From assembly GCA_963662175.1 (NCBI GenBank), contig OY759218.1, positions 10,036,001 to 10,100,000 of the forward strand: a DNA stretch of 64,000 nucleotides, written 5' to 3'. The translations under genes were made by a program, and so were the position numbers. Below are positions 1 to 25,046 of the stretch, piece by piece. A model generated the notes under the pieces. It saw nothing but the letters and a program-made list of their open reading frames with translations. It did not search any database and had not been told where the DNA came from. Source of the stretch: Aradus depressus (taxonomy: Eukaryota; Arthropoda; Insecta; Hemiptera; Aradidae). How positions within the stretch are numbered: position 1 is the stretch's first letter; each line of letters begins with the position of its first letter.

Positions 1-72
1 ATTAATCATTTGTAATGGGTACAAAATTATAAATTATAATTTATAATTCTGTACCCATTACAAATGATTAAT
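1..72. repeat. 72-bp near-perfect palindrome at the window edge
   Basis: Positions 1-36 are the reverse complement of 37-72 with a single mismatched pair (position 24 against 49). The tip is AT-only, and the arms contain CATTTGTAATGGGTAC and its complement. It lies inside or beyond the unfinished Crk gene. It looks like a small hairpin-type MITE and may extend left of the window. Confidence 0.85.
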
Positions 73-339
73 TAGTAATTAAATAATTAGTGATTAATTA
101 GTAAATGATTAATTAGTGATTAAATAATTATTTATCGGTAATTTTTACATTCTACAGGAGACCTAGAATGTTGAGTTGTATTTACAAGAGGGCTTAAATG
201 AAACATATTTGTCATTTACGACAATGAATTTATCCAGGGGGCAAAAGAAATAGCGGAAATTCAACTGTTATAGGCAATTAACACATGGGCCATGTTGGAA
301 AAAAAAATCCGATTTGACCTTAACTTTGTGAGCTTGAAT

Positions 340-612
340 AGGACTGACAACTTGGTGGATATGTAGCTTTAGTACGCCTGACAACTTGATGGATACACAA
401 CTTTATAAGGTGTAACATGGTGGATATACAGCTTCGGTAAGACTGAAAACTTGATGGATACAAAATTTATATAGCTTCAGTAGGTCTATTAACTTGGTGG
501 ATAAGTAGCTTTAGTAGGTGTAGCAATTGGGTGAATATATTAGCTTCAGTAGGTCTGACAACATGATGGATACAGCCTTAGAATGGTGGCTTTAGTAGAT
601 CTGAGATATAAG
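340..612. repeat. Degenerate minisatellite, unit about 40-50 bp
   Basis: Six or so imperfect copies of a unit built around AGCTTCAGTAGGTCTGACAA followed by CTTGGTGGATA. Spacing varies between copies. It lies in the Crk intron or downstream region next to the SH3 exon. No coding frame runs through it. Confidence 0.75.
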
Positions 613-833
613 TTGCTTAAATCTTGATTTTAGACAGAATTTTAGGGGGTTGGAGTGCTTCAGTGCACTAGATTTCTTTTTCCTAAAATTCTACCAGTTG
701 AAGCCACATGTACTATTCATAATGCTTGCGATCATTCTGGTGTCAGAACTGGTTGAATGAATACTAACGAGTTATTATGAAGAAAGAGTTTCTGCTATAA
801 TATACTGTTAGAGGATTAAATAAATGTATTTTA

Positions 834-3987
<3,154 letters not shown>

Positions 3988-6900
3988 TTTTCCCTATTAA
4001 CTCCAAATCTATAATAGCATACATTAGTAGTCTGGTTCATAACATTAATAAGAAAAAACCTGAAAAAAATAAACATAAATCAATCAAACATAAGTTAATC
4101 AAAGAAAATAATAATAAATTAAAAAAATCATTAATACTCAACTCGAAAAGAAATTCTCAACTTTATATATCGAATTCAGAGCAGAATAAAACAAGAAAAT
4201 GTGAAGAACATCAGAAATAACTAGAGATTTTGGATTATATTAAAAAATAATACACTTTTTTAAAAAATACAGTACAATACATTTCGGACTCCAGTATAAA
4301 TTGACAGCCTTCATCTGGGCAACAAAAGAACTTCAAATCAAATGATTAGCGCAAGGTTCTTTAAAATAAGGTAAATACGAAACATGTTGAAACAATTTTG
4401 TAATCAAAACAAGAAAATGAAAAAAAATAAACTCTTGTCTCAGAATTGATTGAAATAGTGTTATCGTAGGATAAACTAGCTGTGTGTGTGTGTGTGTGTG
4501 TTACATACAACCGTGAAGAAGAATGCAATTAATAAAAGGAAATACATAACGTGTAAATATTGGGGGTTTAAATAGTTTGGAGAGAGCAGAATAGCTCGGG
4601 TTCTACCAAATACAGGAATTGGGAAGAGTGCTTGTTGAAAGGCTAGGACCTACCCTTTCTCCCATCATCATAATACTGACAGTCCTCCAACACGGGAGCT
4701 CCACACACACAATCACCCATAAAATCTAGTTTCTCTCATACCCACCCATGTTGACAATTAGTTTAAATCTTCTATAAGAGGTCATACCACAAATCATTGT
4801 AAAACCTAATTCAGTGTCTTACAGATGATGGAAAAATTTACTTAATTTTTCAATACGGGTGAGATGTTTGTAAATTTCGATAGAACACAATGAGATGACA
4901 ATAAAAGTTTTTGGCCTGCGGGTGACCGTCAGGGTCTGGGCGGCCCCCAACTCATGTAGAGGTCCTTCAGGAGTCTCCTTACCACTCACTAATCTATGCC
5001 TCATCAGCCTGGAGTGGTCCGGCGGTGCCTCCTGCTATTCCCCGGCCTGGCTGGTGCCGCTTGCTTGGGGTCTTATTCTCGCCCTTTTCTCGACTTATCC
5101 CCCCCCCTCCCCCATAGTGGGAATTCCCAAAGTGCTTGCATTAGAAGCAAATTGAGGTAAATATAAGTGTGAATGTGTATATATGTATGTTTGACAAGGG
5201 CTATAATAGCCAAGGTGACGACGCACCGGAAAAGAGAAAAAAATCAAGAAAAGTTGCTTATTTTTGAAAAATCTTCAAAATTAGGAACAATTTGACACTT
5301 ATTTTCATTGGAGTTTTCAAAGTTAGTGTTTACTTGAGCCCAGCCCTCTTTCAACCCCCCTCCCCATTAAAGGAACATAAAATACCTATTCAATGTTCCC
5401 GTACTTTTTGAACACCCCGTTTAAGAAGACATGTATGTGACAATTATTCCTACGACAACACTATTTTGAAGACAAACCATCTATCAGTCAAGGAATATTT
5501 ACTTTTTTCATGAAATAGAACCAACTCCCATACTATGTTTCATATTTACCTTATATTAAACCAAAAAGCAATGAGACTAATGTTTATTTCTTCTTCCAGG
5601 GCAGTCGCGCCAATTTATACAAATGACAACTGAAAGGCATTGTCAAAGTTATAGGTTTTTTATTCCACAACTGGCCTGAAACCCAATGAAATTTGCATAA
5701 TTTACTTGAAATCCCTTTCTCATTGTTCAAACAGATAAGCAAACAGGAACAATAAAAAAATGTCTGACTCCTCTTTTCATTTGAGTTTTCAAAGTTAGTG
5801 TTTTCTTTCCACTGAGTCTAAAATGTATCTGACGGGGAGGGGGAAGTTTTTGGACAAGCTATTGTGTAGCTGTACCTGTGAACTATTTATGTACCTAATT
5901 TATAAGCTATCTACCATGTTAGAGTTTAAAGAAAATAAATATTATCATTATGACTTCGTAGTTGAAACCAGTGCATGTCACAAAAACAAACAAACAAGAA
6001 ATATTGCTTTAGTTCAATATAACAAAATACAATTGTTTCAAAATATATACATAATTAATGAAGTGAACAATCTTGTAAATGCTACCACCAAAACAGAGTT
6101 AATTTTAATTTCACTCTTTGGGTTGCCGGCCTTTTACATTTGCAACTGGATCGACGTGAGGCGGAAAGTGCATTCAAGCCAATAACGGATGAAATGGATA
6201 TGCGACCTTTTGTTACTGAGATACTGACTTAAAATGGTCACTCCGGAATATTGAAAACAAACCAAAACATATTAAAATGTTAGGTTTCTTGGTAAGTATG
6301 AAAATGTCATGACTCATTTACAAACCGGTGAAAGTTTGGAATTAGCGTGATAGTTGAAAGGAAGATAAATTTGGATATGTAAAATTCAGAAACAGCAATA
6401 CGGTAAATTAACGAGAAAAAAAAATTAAATATAAATAAACCGTCGAATTGAGAACACTGTGCCCTTTAAAACAAAATCATTGATGCATAACTACAATCAC
6501 TTTAACCAATGGATAATACTAATGGAAATTAAGTTTACTTATGAAGCCATAAACGAACTTATTCTCCGATTTATGAATAACCTCTGGGAAACATGATCCA
6601 TGATTAAACAAATATTCTACTGATAAATATACATAATTATGCACATTCGGAACAAATTAGTGAAAAAGTACTGAGAACCAGCGTACTGGCTGTTGCAAAA
6701 CTATTAATCTATAAAAATACACAAACAATTGAAGGTTACATTTAAGATGCCAAAACAGAATATATTTCAAGGCACAAATACTCACTAGATGAAGGATGAC
6801 GTGATGAAATGAATGAACCTTCTACATTCAGAGATTTGATAACGATAAACATATCGCCAGTAGTCATTCATATTTTATTTGCAATTAAGCCTTCTTTTTC

Positions 6901-7789
6901 AACTATCAAATGAACAATTTCATAATGGCAATAGAATAATTCATAACGGACTATAATAAAAATATATCCACCAAGTAACTCAACGTGATAGGTATCAATA
7001 CTTTAGACTAAGACCAGCATAGTCCAGCCCAGTTCAGCCAAGTGAACTGATTTTTCGGTCTTTTACATCGAAAGGAGTTTCACTTCTCATACATATATAT
7101 ATACATATATGTGTGTACATATTTTTTACATCTCTAGTTATTGGCATAACGTACTGTTTCAAAGAATAATTAAAGAAAAAAAAAAATTAATAATCTTAAT
7201 GTCTACACCAATGTTTCAGTACCGCCTACATCTGATTATTTGATCAAATTTTAGAAAATGGTTTACAACACATACATATACAACGGGACTCCAAAAGTAG
7301 GGAGACGAGTTCTATATGCATGAAAATACTTGAAATAGGCCCGAATGAGTTGAATTTTTTGAAAAATGAGTGGGGGGCGTCGTTGCAAATCGTCCTAGAA
7401 GTCTACTTTTTTTGTTATGAATTTAAGTTTAACTTAAATTCAGTTTATTTAAGTCCTGTTTTTGACATTTTTATCACAAGTTTGTAGGCATGAATTACTT
7501 TATTTTTTTTTTTTATCATTTTCACTTTACAGTTTTAGTGTTTTATAACGCCACATAATATTAAGAGACTGTTCTTTACACTGAAATTTCATAATTTTCT
7601 GGAAGTAATACCTACTTTTCTCTGTACTGTCTTATCATAACTCACCTCGTACCCACTAAGGAACACAAGATGTATTTGGTAGGTGAAACTAGTGGTAGAG
7701 AGACTGCAGCTATTTTCAAAGGTGTACTGTACCATTTTATATGACAGCAATATAAGACAAAAATTGTCCCACCCTAGTCAATTATATTG
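3988..7789. other. Gene-free interval upstream of Crk
   Basis: No exon-like frame with splice sites was recognised. It holds the 5' flank of Crk, a (TG)n microsatellite at 4481-4501 and a GC-richer island at 4880-5155. The island's open frames on both strands match no family I recognise; it is probably a transposon fragment. A duplicated segment, GAGTTTTCAAAGTTAGTGTT, occurs near 5311 and 5782. The rest is AT-rich. Confidence 0.6.
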
Positions 7790-7799
7790 GAGTGAAAAA

Positions 7800-8790
7800 A
7801 AATATGGATTTCTTTTTGCGAATCTCTTATTAGGAAAGCACCAACTAAATTGATATAGGATAAGATAAAGAGTGGCAGTATAGGCAAATCGGACAAACAA
7901 GGTAAAACATATGACGTCATTTGGGTAAATGAATGTCTAGAAGCCTTGGCCCCCCCGTTCGCTCCCAAAGAAGTGACCACTGAGGACATTTCTAGCGATT
8001 GAAATGAACTGAATAAGCCCTTCACTGTGGAGGAGTTACAAATGTTTATGAAAGGCAGGGTCAATACTGCCTCTGAGCATGATAAAACTGACAAACACAG
8101 AATCAGCCTATCAGAGTCGAAAACAGCAGTTATGATTGTATTCACACAAGAGAAGAATATATTCTGCTGACTTCTAACAAGTAGGTTCTTACTATTTCAG
8201 AGAGGCGTGTGTGTAAACGTCTAGGCTTGTATATAGACAGAAATCTTCTATGGTAAACCCACATACAACATGATAGACACATGCTAAGTAAGTATAAACC
8301 TGCTGCGGTGCATCAATATTCTAAGCTACGGATCACATCCCTTTACTCTCTTATGCTATAGGGCTTAGATATTAACGGTTAAAAATCTGTTATGGCTGCA
8401 TGTTGTTTGGAAATGTAGCCAAGAGCCACCTCAAAAAAACTGGATATTCTTCAATACAAAGCTTCACGAATCGGCTTGGGGGCCATGCAGTCGACACTTC
8501 CGTAGAAATTTACTAAACGGAAGATTCTTGTCCTCTCGAATTGGCCTCAGGGATTGGCTCCACTTGTTGATAGTCTAGAGCATCTTGCCTTCCATATTTC
8601 TCAGTATTGGAAGAAAAGGAAACTACTCTTACTCCAAATGTACATGGCACTATCTCTTTGGTGCGCATTCAATGTCTCGTTCTTATTTCAATCCTATACG
8701 CTGACGACTCGCTGCCATTAACCACGTTAAACCAACGGCGTTTGGCTCGACACTGGCCTCCCGTTTTTTTTTTTTTTTTTTTCATATTTG
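7800..8790 (+). mobile_element. Decayed jockey-type LINE, internally deleted
   Basis: Read on the plus strand with many stops, the interval shows a LINE order. Around 8018 an entry like FTVEELQMFMKGRVNTA matches the reverse-transcriptase N-terminal stretch before the usual APGHDGI. At about 8100 the frame jumps to SESKTAVMIVFTQ and LGLYIDRNLLW, then HLKKLDILQYKASRIGLGAM-like text, which are thumb-region motifs of jockey-like LINEs. The catalytic core between them is missing. No poly-A tail or target duplication was identified. It is clearly non-functional. Confidence 0.65.
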
Positions 8791-8859
8791 GAATCTAGAG
8801 GTGGGAAAATATGAAATTCCGTTGAAAACTTTGCATCGAATTTTTGACTGATTACTTAA

Positions 8860-9180
8860 CTTCCCCTGAACTTGGTTTAGCTGGGGAAGTAAACATTTCT
8901 GTCTGTCCGCGAACTTCCGATAGTACGAATTTATCGACACACAATTTAGTATGAGGATTTAGGAGTCCCTATGTAAATCAGCTGATGAATATTAGCGCAA
9001 ACTGTCGCTGACTAGTTTTGGAGAAGGGAGCGAAAAGTTAATAGATTAATTCGTTATGGGGAGGTACATTGCCGGTGATTCACGGACTTTTTTTTCATAT
9101 GTGGAGTACCCTTGGAATATAAAAGACTGCTCGAGAATAAGAGCTCAATAATCATAATACTTTACGATACACTTTTTTTT
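8860..9180 (+). repeat. Interspersed repeat F2 ('GGGGAAGTA...CTGGTGATTCAC')
   Basis: Landmarks are GGGGAAGTAAACATTTCTGT, then CTGTCCGCGAACTTCC, then GTACATTGCCGGTGATTCAC. Related copies with the same order are near 21718, 32520-32930, 33650-34430, 49770-50040 and, inverted, 61070-61520. I could not assign it to a transposon class. Confidence 0.6.
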
Positions 9181-11189
9181 TAATATTGCAATTTACATAA
9201 CTGAAGGATTACCATAAGGTATGAGCACCAATAATGCTACTGAGGAACCTTAATGCGCCCTGTATATGTACTGGGACTCCTGATAAAGTGACCAACTGGA
9301 CTTGGTAGAGCTACAAATCTAACTGGCTATGCCCTGGGGGATACTCTTTATTCCACCGCACTCCTAATGATACCCTCTGATTATCTCTTCTAGTTCCAGC
9401 CACTTCAGTTTCCTATCAAAGTATGGTTTCTAATGACTATCAATAAGTCACAAGGACAGTAATTAATGGTGGTCGGAGCTGACAATGAAATGAGTGTTTT
9501 TATCATGGGCAGCTCTACGTGAATACCGTGTGTTCCAGTTAAAATAATTTGTTTATTTTGGTACCGCGAAATCGTAACCAGAAGTGTTGTAATAAAGAAA
9601 GAAAGGTAGTTGCCCTTGTGACCATCTTCCATAACATTTGAACGAGTGATTTTATCGAGATGGTACAATCTTCAGTTTTCATCTATATATAGTTGACTCC
9701 AGTCTTGAGAGTGCTCCAATGCAAGAGGTATCTCATTTTAAAGGCCTTTTAGAAAGAAGAAGTTCTAGATTCAAAATAGTTTTTCATACCTTTAATTGTT
9801 TCAGGATGGCGGGCCCGATGAAGTAAAACTTCGCTGTAATGTAAATCCTCACTCAGTATCTCCAACATCGTCAATAAGGTAACATATCATAAGCTGGAAA
9901 TGTAATAAAGACATTTTTTTCAAGAAAAACTAAAGTTTTCGCTTATATCAAGCACATGTCTGAAAAAATGGGATTCAAAATTACCAAACCATGATAGGCA
10001 AACCTTGCTACCTTCGAAAAAACATATTTCATGTAAGGTAAAGTGATCATAATTTTCATCCGATATCGGCCAAATTCTAATAAGATCTATATTATGATAT
10101 GTGATACTCCACTTCTAATTGTTCGTAGCTACAATCGTTTCTGCGTTAGATAGCTCACTATGTTCCACCCACACACACAGACAGACATCATCTCAAAAAT
10201 GTTCAAAATGTAAAATTCCGTTGAAAACTCGATCTCGGATTATCGCACGACATGCGTACAATGTATATACAATATATACAATACATCCTACAATATGTAC
10301 GGTAATGTATACATTTCAGGTTGTTTTATTTATTGGAATTATGAAAATATACAGTGATATTGGGTAAGTACACTTTTCAAGAGCCCCCCTTCCCTCCTTT
10401 GTCACAGAATTCAAAATCTCTCTTCCCACACGATGCGTTTCTTCAATTTTTGGACAGTCAGCCAGGTGGGCAAAATTTACGACTACCACTGTCATTTCCA
10501 TCAGAGTGACGAAAGAGCACTCTAATAGTAGGCGATATGACTCGTAGTTAAACCGGGGCCATTAACGGTCCGCTACGTCCCTATAACGTGTTATTAGAGT
10601 TAACATAAAATTTTGAATTCTAATAATTTATATATAATATTTTTTTTATTTCAGAGAACAAAGTAGGTAATTAAAAATAAATTGTAATTTAAGATTTTTT
10701 TAGTAAAGGATTACTCAGATTGAAAACTGTGCAAATCGGGCACAGGGCCTTAGGCAAAACATACATTTTCGCAAATTGATGTACCCCCAAAAGAGCTGTG
10801 TTACCAATTGGTTGGTTGGTTGATCCGTGACACGGTGGTACTTGCCGGTTAGCCCTTGCCCCACCCACAGGATTTCTTTCCCTTGAAAAAAAAAAAGCCT
10901 GGGGGTTCCCACTATCCTACATCAGATATGCGGCACAATTTCTTCCAGAAAAGCTGGCAACTTCCTGCTGATTACACAGACATATATTTGAATTTTTGTT
11001 CTAGTTTAAAGGTATATATTTATAAATTAATAATGCAGGATTTATAATATCTTAAAAATTATAAGAATTTTATACATTAAGTATAGTAAAATTTATTGTA
11101 AACATTATAGCTGTTACGTTCGGAACTTTTATGATAAGAATCTTCGTCAAAAACGTTCCAGAATAACTTTTAAAATGTAATAGAAAGAA

Positions 11190-11310
11190 GAAGACCTACT
11201 TCGGTCCCTGCCAGAATAAAAAAGACCTATTTCGGTCCCAACCACAATAAAAATACCTATTTCGGACCCTGTCAGAATGAAAAAGACCCATTTCGGTCCG
11301 TTCGGTATAT
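11190..11310 (+). repeat. Tandem repeat, about 36-38 bp unit, upstream of MOF
   Basis: Four copies of a unit containing GACCTATTTCGGTCC and CAGAATAAAAA, with small differences. It ends about 165 bp before the MOF start codon, so it lies in the promoter or 5' untranslated region. Confidence 0.8.
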
Positions 11311-11472
11311 TATCTTAAATTGTTTTTCCAGGATTTCTTCAGGAACACTGCAGCAAAATAAAGTTAGTGAAACGGTAATGTCGACCTTCATTATATCGAT
11401 GTATAGGTATTGAGTTGTCGTTTTCAAAATAAGTTTTTATGTGTTAGTTGTGTCAGTTTGAAACTGTAGTCC

Positions 11473-20362
<8,890 letters not shown>

Positions 20363-20462
20363 GGACATCAATAGTGTCCTGCCTGAACCATTTCAAAATA
20401 TAACTATACGGTCATATTAAGACTGATGAGGTAATTGTTAATATATAATTATATAATATACT

Positions 20463-20675
20463 AATCCCGTAGGTTTTTAACTCTGAAAAGTGGTAGGTAT
20501 ATCACTGTTAATAGTCTAATGTGATGATCTACTGTTGCCGCTTTGTTTTATTAAACAACGTAATTAAAAAAACAAATCAGCGGCAACAGTAGATCATCAC
20601 ATTAGACTGTCGCTTATTAGACTATTAGCAGTGAATATACCTACCAATTTTCAGAGTTAAAAACCTACGGGATTT
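20463..20675. mobile_element. Hairpin MITE just downstream of MOF
   Basis: The left arm begins AATCCCGTAGGTTTTTAACT, and the right arm ends with its complement. The arms stay paired through GTAGATCATCACATTAGACT and GCGGCAACAG to a small AT-rich loop. The right arm carries about 17 extra bases. No coding frame is present. It starts about 100 bp after the MOF stop and may be in the 3' untranslated region. Confidence 0.8.
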
Positions 20676-23600
20676 GCACTTTGGAACTTTTTTAACATTT
20701 TATAAAAATTACAATTATAGCTAATTTCTCAACTGATTCCAAACATGAACAGAATGAACCTCACTCAAATTACAATATTGTTAGACACCTTTTTCATTTC
20801 AACGGTAGCATAACTTTTTTTTCTTCAAATTTAATTACAATTTTTTTTTATTTTACAGATAAATGATTCCCCTTTGTTGGCAATTAGGGTTCAGTGAGGA
20901 GCCTAAACAATGTTCCAACTACGAAGTCGAACGTTGACCTCTAGAGGGTTCATCGGAGAGGAAAAACGCCAGGTCTCCGGACTCCAAAAATCCTTTATTC
21001 ATTTACGTCAGATCAGAGTTGGGCACATTTTTAATTAATAAATGGATGTAATTGCAATACAATTTTGTATATTCAATTTTTTTTGAAATTGTTGATTGTT
21101 ATTTGATCGAATGGCGTTCAGTGAAAACGTATTTGTAAATGTTAGGAAATATTCTGTTTTATACGGTGACTAAAAACGAAAGGAAAATGGGCAAAATATG
21201 GGATCAAATTCGATTGGAATTGAAAGAAGGAATTGTTTACTATTTGTACAGTGGAAATACGAAAGGTGCTAAGCGCCAAAAAAAAAAAAGTTATTAATAC
21301 AAAGTACAATTATAAGTCAATCTGGTCTCAAACGTAGATAATAAGTCTTCATTTCTTTTTTGAGTGAGTTTATTAACTGACTCAAAGGCTATAACCTAAC
21401 TTCAAATCTTCATTAGTTATCCTTTTTTTTAAAGACAAAGAAAGTTTTATAAGAAAAAAAATTACTTATTGACTACGTTTGTTGTTTACTTCTCTTATGA
21501 AGTTATTTTTATAAACTTAGGTTTATTTTGGTAACAAAAGTGAACCCAATTCTGAAGGGGGCTTCACAAAAGAAAACCATTGAACAAATTAGATCACATT
21601 TATTATTTACGGTGAAAGAAGTATTTTACCAGCAGCCGTGTTCCTAAGTTCATACACTTCTTTTTACGTTTGATACCTACATTGAAGTTATTAGAAACGT
21701 TAATTGATTAATTCTTTCTGGGGAAGTACTTCTCCAGTGATTCACAGAGGACTTTTTTAGTTATAATCACGGTGAATTATTTATTAATTGCAAATTTGAT
21801 TGAAATTATTTCTACTGAATTATTAAGTCTAGAGATAAATTAAGATAATTATTGTTTGAAAGTCGAATAAATTTAGTAATAAAGACGCATTGCTGCTATT
21901 TATTTACCTCAAATTTCATTAATTCCTACAAAAACCCCATCACTTACATCTTATTAGTATATAAGTAATACAGATGTATCAATCAATCCAACTATATATT
22001 TTTTATTTTTACCACGACTAGTTTCGGCAATTTGCCATCTTCAGGTGGTGAAATGAGCATACATAAACCAAATATTAGGCTGGAATTTATTTTTTTACTA
22101 TTATTAGATCTTGAAGTATGCGAAAAAAAAATGTGCGGAACCAAGATAAACATGTTAACATATAATTTATTGAAAAAATGTAACGAAATAACTTACCGAT
22201 GCACATAAGATCCATCCTAGACGCTAAAATGTTTCTTATACCCTAGTATAAGAAAGTATTGTAATCGTGGAACTATAATATATAGGAATATAAATATAAG
22301 GGACTGAATGGTCCATACTTGTCAATCCCCTCATGTAAAACGAATACTCTTGTCAAATATATGCATGAATTAAAAGAAAAAAACTGATGTGACTTTCATA
22401 TATTCACCAAGTCCTTACAGGTCCCCCTTCTCCCTCTTAAATTATTTTCTTCCTCATTCCAAACTGGCATTACTGGTTATATGACACGTCATTCTCAGAA
22501 TTAATGTACATACAATGGAACAAGAAACCCTCTGATGCCATAACATTCTGATACTCAAGTAATGCCCGAATGAAATGAATTTGAAATGGGAAGGAGGGAT
22601 GTGATCTGTAAAAACGTGGTGGGTATAAGAAATTCATAGTCACATCAGATATGCCTTCATGGGATTTATCTTTTTTGAGGATTGGGATATGGTAGAGATT
22701 CTCCAGGTGTCGGGCAATAATTTATTAGTATCAGATGAATTACATTGATAGATCTATATTACTACCGGATCTGGGGCTTATGTAAGTAAGCGTCAAACTG
22801 TTCTAAGAATGTTTCTATTTGATGTCCCGTCTATCCAGGGCAGAAGAGCCCCATAGGGGATTATGTGCGTTGAAATCGCCTAATTATTGATTAAAAAAAA
22901 AAAAAGTATAACTGTATACAAAACAAAAAAGAAAATGTTATAGTATAATTCATCATATCTGGACTATGTAACAATTTCAACTTGATTCTTATAATCCTTC
23001 CGCCAATAAACGAAATTATAAAAAGCAGTATTTTTAGTAACGTAACAGAGAAAACAAAAAAAAAACATCGTTTTGCATTATGAAGGACGTAGTGTAAAAA
23101 AATATAAGTTTATTGCCCTTGTTAAAAAAAAATAAAAAAAATCAAGAAACAAATTTCTGAATATTCATTTTATTTCATTACTCAAAATGCAAGCTACGAA
23201 ATTTTCAAATCCATATTCAAACAAATATTCAACATGCAATATTTTAGACCCTAGTTAAAACTGAACGTTTAAAATTATGGTTTTTGAATCAGCTTCCTTT
23301 ACTAAAAACATTAACAGGTGAATCATGAATTTCGTGTATGGATTTATACCATAATTACTTTTAACTAGGGTCTGAAATATATTTATACCATAATTAACGG
23401 GTGCAGGTAGCACAGATATAGTAACATTCTTTAATTATATCAATTAAATATTTGTTTTCCTCATACCCGGGCTTTAACTACGAGGTCATATTGAACGAAT
23501 ATCTGACATCGCACAGACTCGGGATTTGATTATAATTAAAGAATATTTATTACTAACAGTAAAATAGAAACAGGTTACATATACTCCGGAATTTTAAAAC

Positions 23601-24063
23601 ATTAAAAAAAGAAAAAACAGAAAATAATTTGGCCAGCAAAATTCAGAAATTGACCACTGTCCAAGGGACGCTCCCCTCAACTTTCATCACATACAAACAT
23701 CATCTGTCTACAGTGGTTTAGGAGATATACTTTGTACACCCTCAATCTCGCTTCTAGATTTATCCCGTTTCTGGTACATTATATTATTTGTAAGAGTTTA
23801 AACATGCATAAAATATAGTGTAATAATATTAAAAAATACATATACTCGTACAATTAATTATGAACAAGACAAATACAATATCTATATTATACAAATCATA
23901 TTATACATATATACATACAGAAAGATATGTCGGCACAGAGAGATATATCACATAACATATAATACATGAATAGGATAAAATTGAGCTTTCCTGAATCAAG
24001 TGTATATGTTGATTTGAATGTACAGACAGCTTGGTTCTTGTGGAAAGTTTGAGATAATGACAC
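20676..24063. other. Intergenic interval between MOF and FGD 3' ends
   Basis: MOF (plus) and FGD (minus) converge here. No gene was recognised. Contents include an F2 repeat fragment near 21718, a hairpin-family motif at 22000-22090, a weak inverted pair AGACCCTAGTTAAAA at 23248 and 23359, and a SINE tail fragment at 23459-23524. The remainder is AT-rich. Confidence 0.55.
21995..22090 (-). repeat. Copy of the hairpin-family motif (CTGAAGATGGC...GCCGAAAC)
   Basis: On the minus strand it reads CACCTGAAGATGGCAAATTG and then CCGAAACTAGTCGTGG, with AT-rich sequence following. The core matches the other copies (CTGANGAT, a short stem, then GAAAC). Only one arm is present. Confidence 0.65.
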
Positions 24064-25004
24064 TTACTTCAATACACTGGCTTCACTTAAAGCTTTGATC
24101 CACCTGAAAACAGATGCCACTCAAAAAGTTGTCAATTGTTTAATAAACCACAATCTGATTATTATGTATCTACACTGTAGTACAATGACTAACTAAATAG
24201 TACAACTAAAGATTTCATGATAACTACGACTTCAGATGTCCTTGGAAGAAACTAGGACACTCAAGGACTAATAAATAGCACTTGTTTGGAGGTTGGACGG
24301 AAGAAACTAGTCTTGACCAGTTTGTATAATTTAAGGAAAAAAAAACTAGGGAAATGTCACTTACATTTCTGCAGAAGATTTGGTTGGTGCTAAAAATATA
24401 AGAGGTGTTTGACCAGCATGCGTTAATTTAAACGCTAAATTTACATCAAGATCTTCTTCCTGGAAAATAAATAAATAATATAATAAAATATGAAACTGAT
24501 GTAAAAAAGATGTTCGTATGAAATCAACACTACAATTTTTAAAATCTCATTGCCATGAAACTTGGGGGTTATGTAAACTAGAAAATTATACTTGCGGGAA
24601 TTGAGTGCAACGTATTTTATAGTCAGTCAAAACTGTTCTCCATATGCCTATTCCATAAGTTAGATGAGATACTAAAACTCAGTTTTAAAATAGGTTATGA
24701 ACATTCCTAAATCGTAACAGGAATACAAAAAAAAGTTAATAATAATGAAATCCACTCCTTTATTCCGTTGCATAGAGAAGGAAGTGTTGGTAAATTTCAG
24801 ACGGCGAAATAAATGCAAATATTTACCAAATAAATTAAAAAATGATTAATTTCGAGATTATTCAATCAGAATTTGAAAAATAAATGTTTCAAAATCTATT
24901 AGTTTGGTAGGTACAAATATCACGTTTTTGTAAATGAAATCCGCTTCCATCCCAATTCCTTGTTGGGGGTGAATTGACCAAGTAAGCTTTCATCTGAGAT
25001 TATT

Positions 25005-25046
<42 letters not shown>

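Larger units (their letters stand above)
8800..11472. other. Gene-free interval 5' of MOF
   Basis: Contains repeat F2, a short SINE tail fragment (10502-10560) and a tandem array (11190-11310) just before the MOF start. Several short open frames are present but none has recognisable motifs or splice-consistent partners. The MOF promoter should lie in the last few hundred bases; no TATA box or clear initiator could be assigned. Confidence 0.5.

Noticed and set aside
340..612. CRISPR-like repeat-spacer pattern
   Set aside because: Units are degenerate and directly abutting, spacers are not unique, and the genome is clearly eukaryotic. It is a minisatellite.
4819..5155. Overlapping open frames on both strands in a GC-rich island
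   Set aside because: There are no recognised motifs, no splice-consistent neighbours, and composition typical of a transposon fragment.
5823..6185. 120-codon plus-strand open frame
   Set aside because: The residue composition is random AT-rich, with no domain and no start or splice context.
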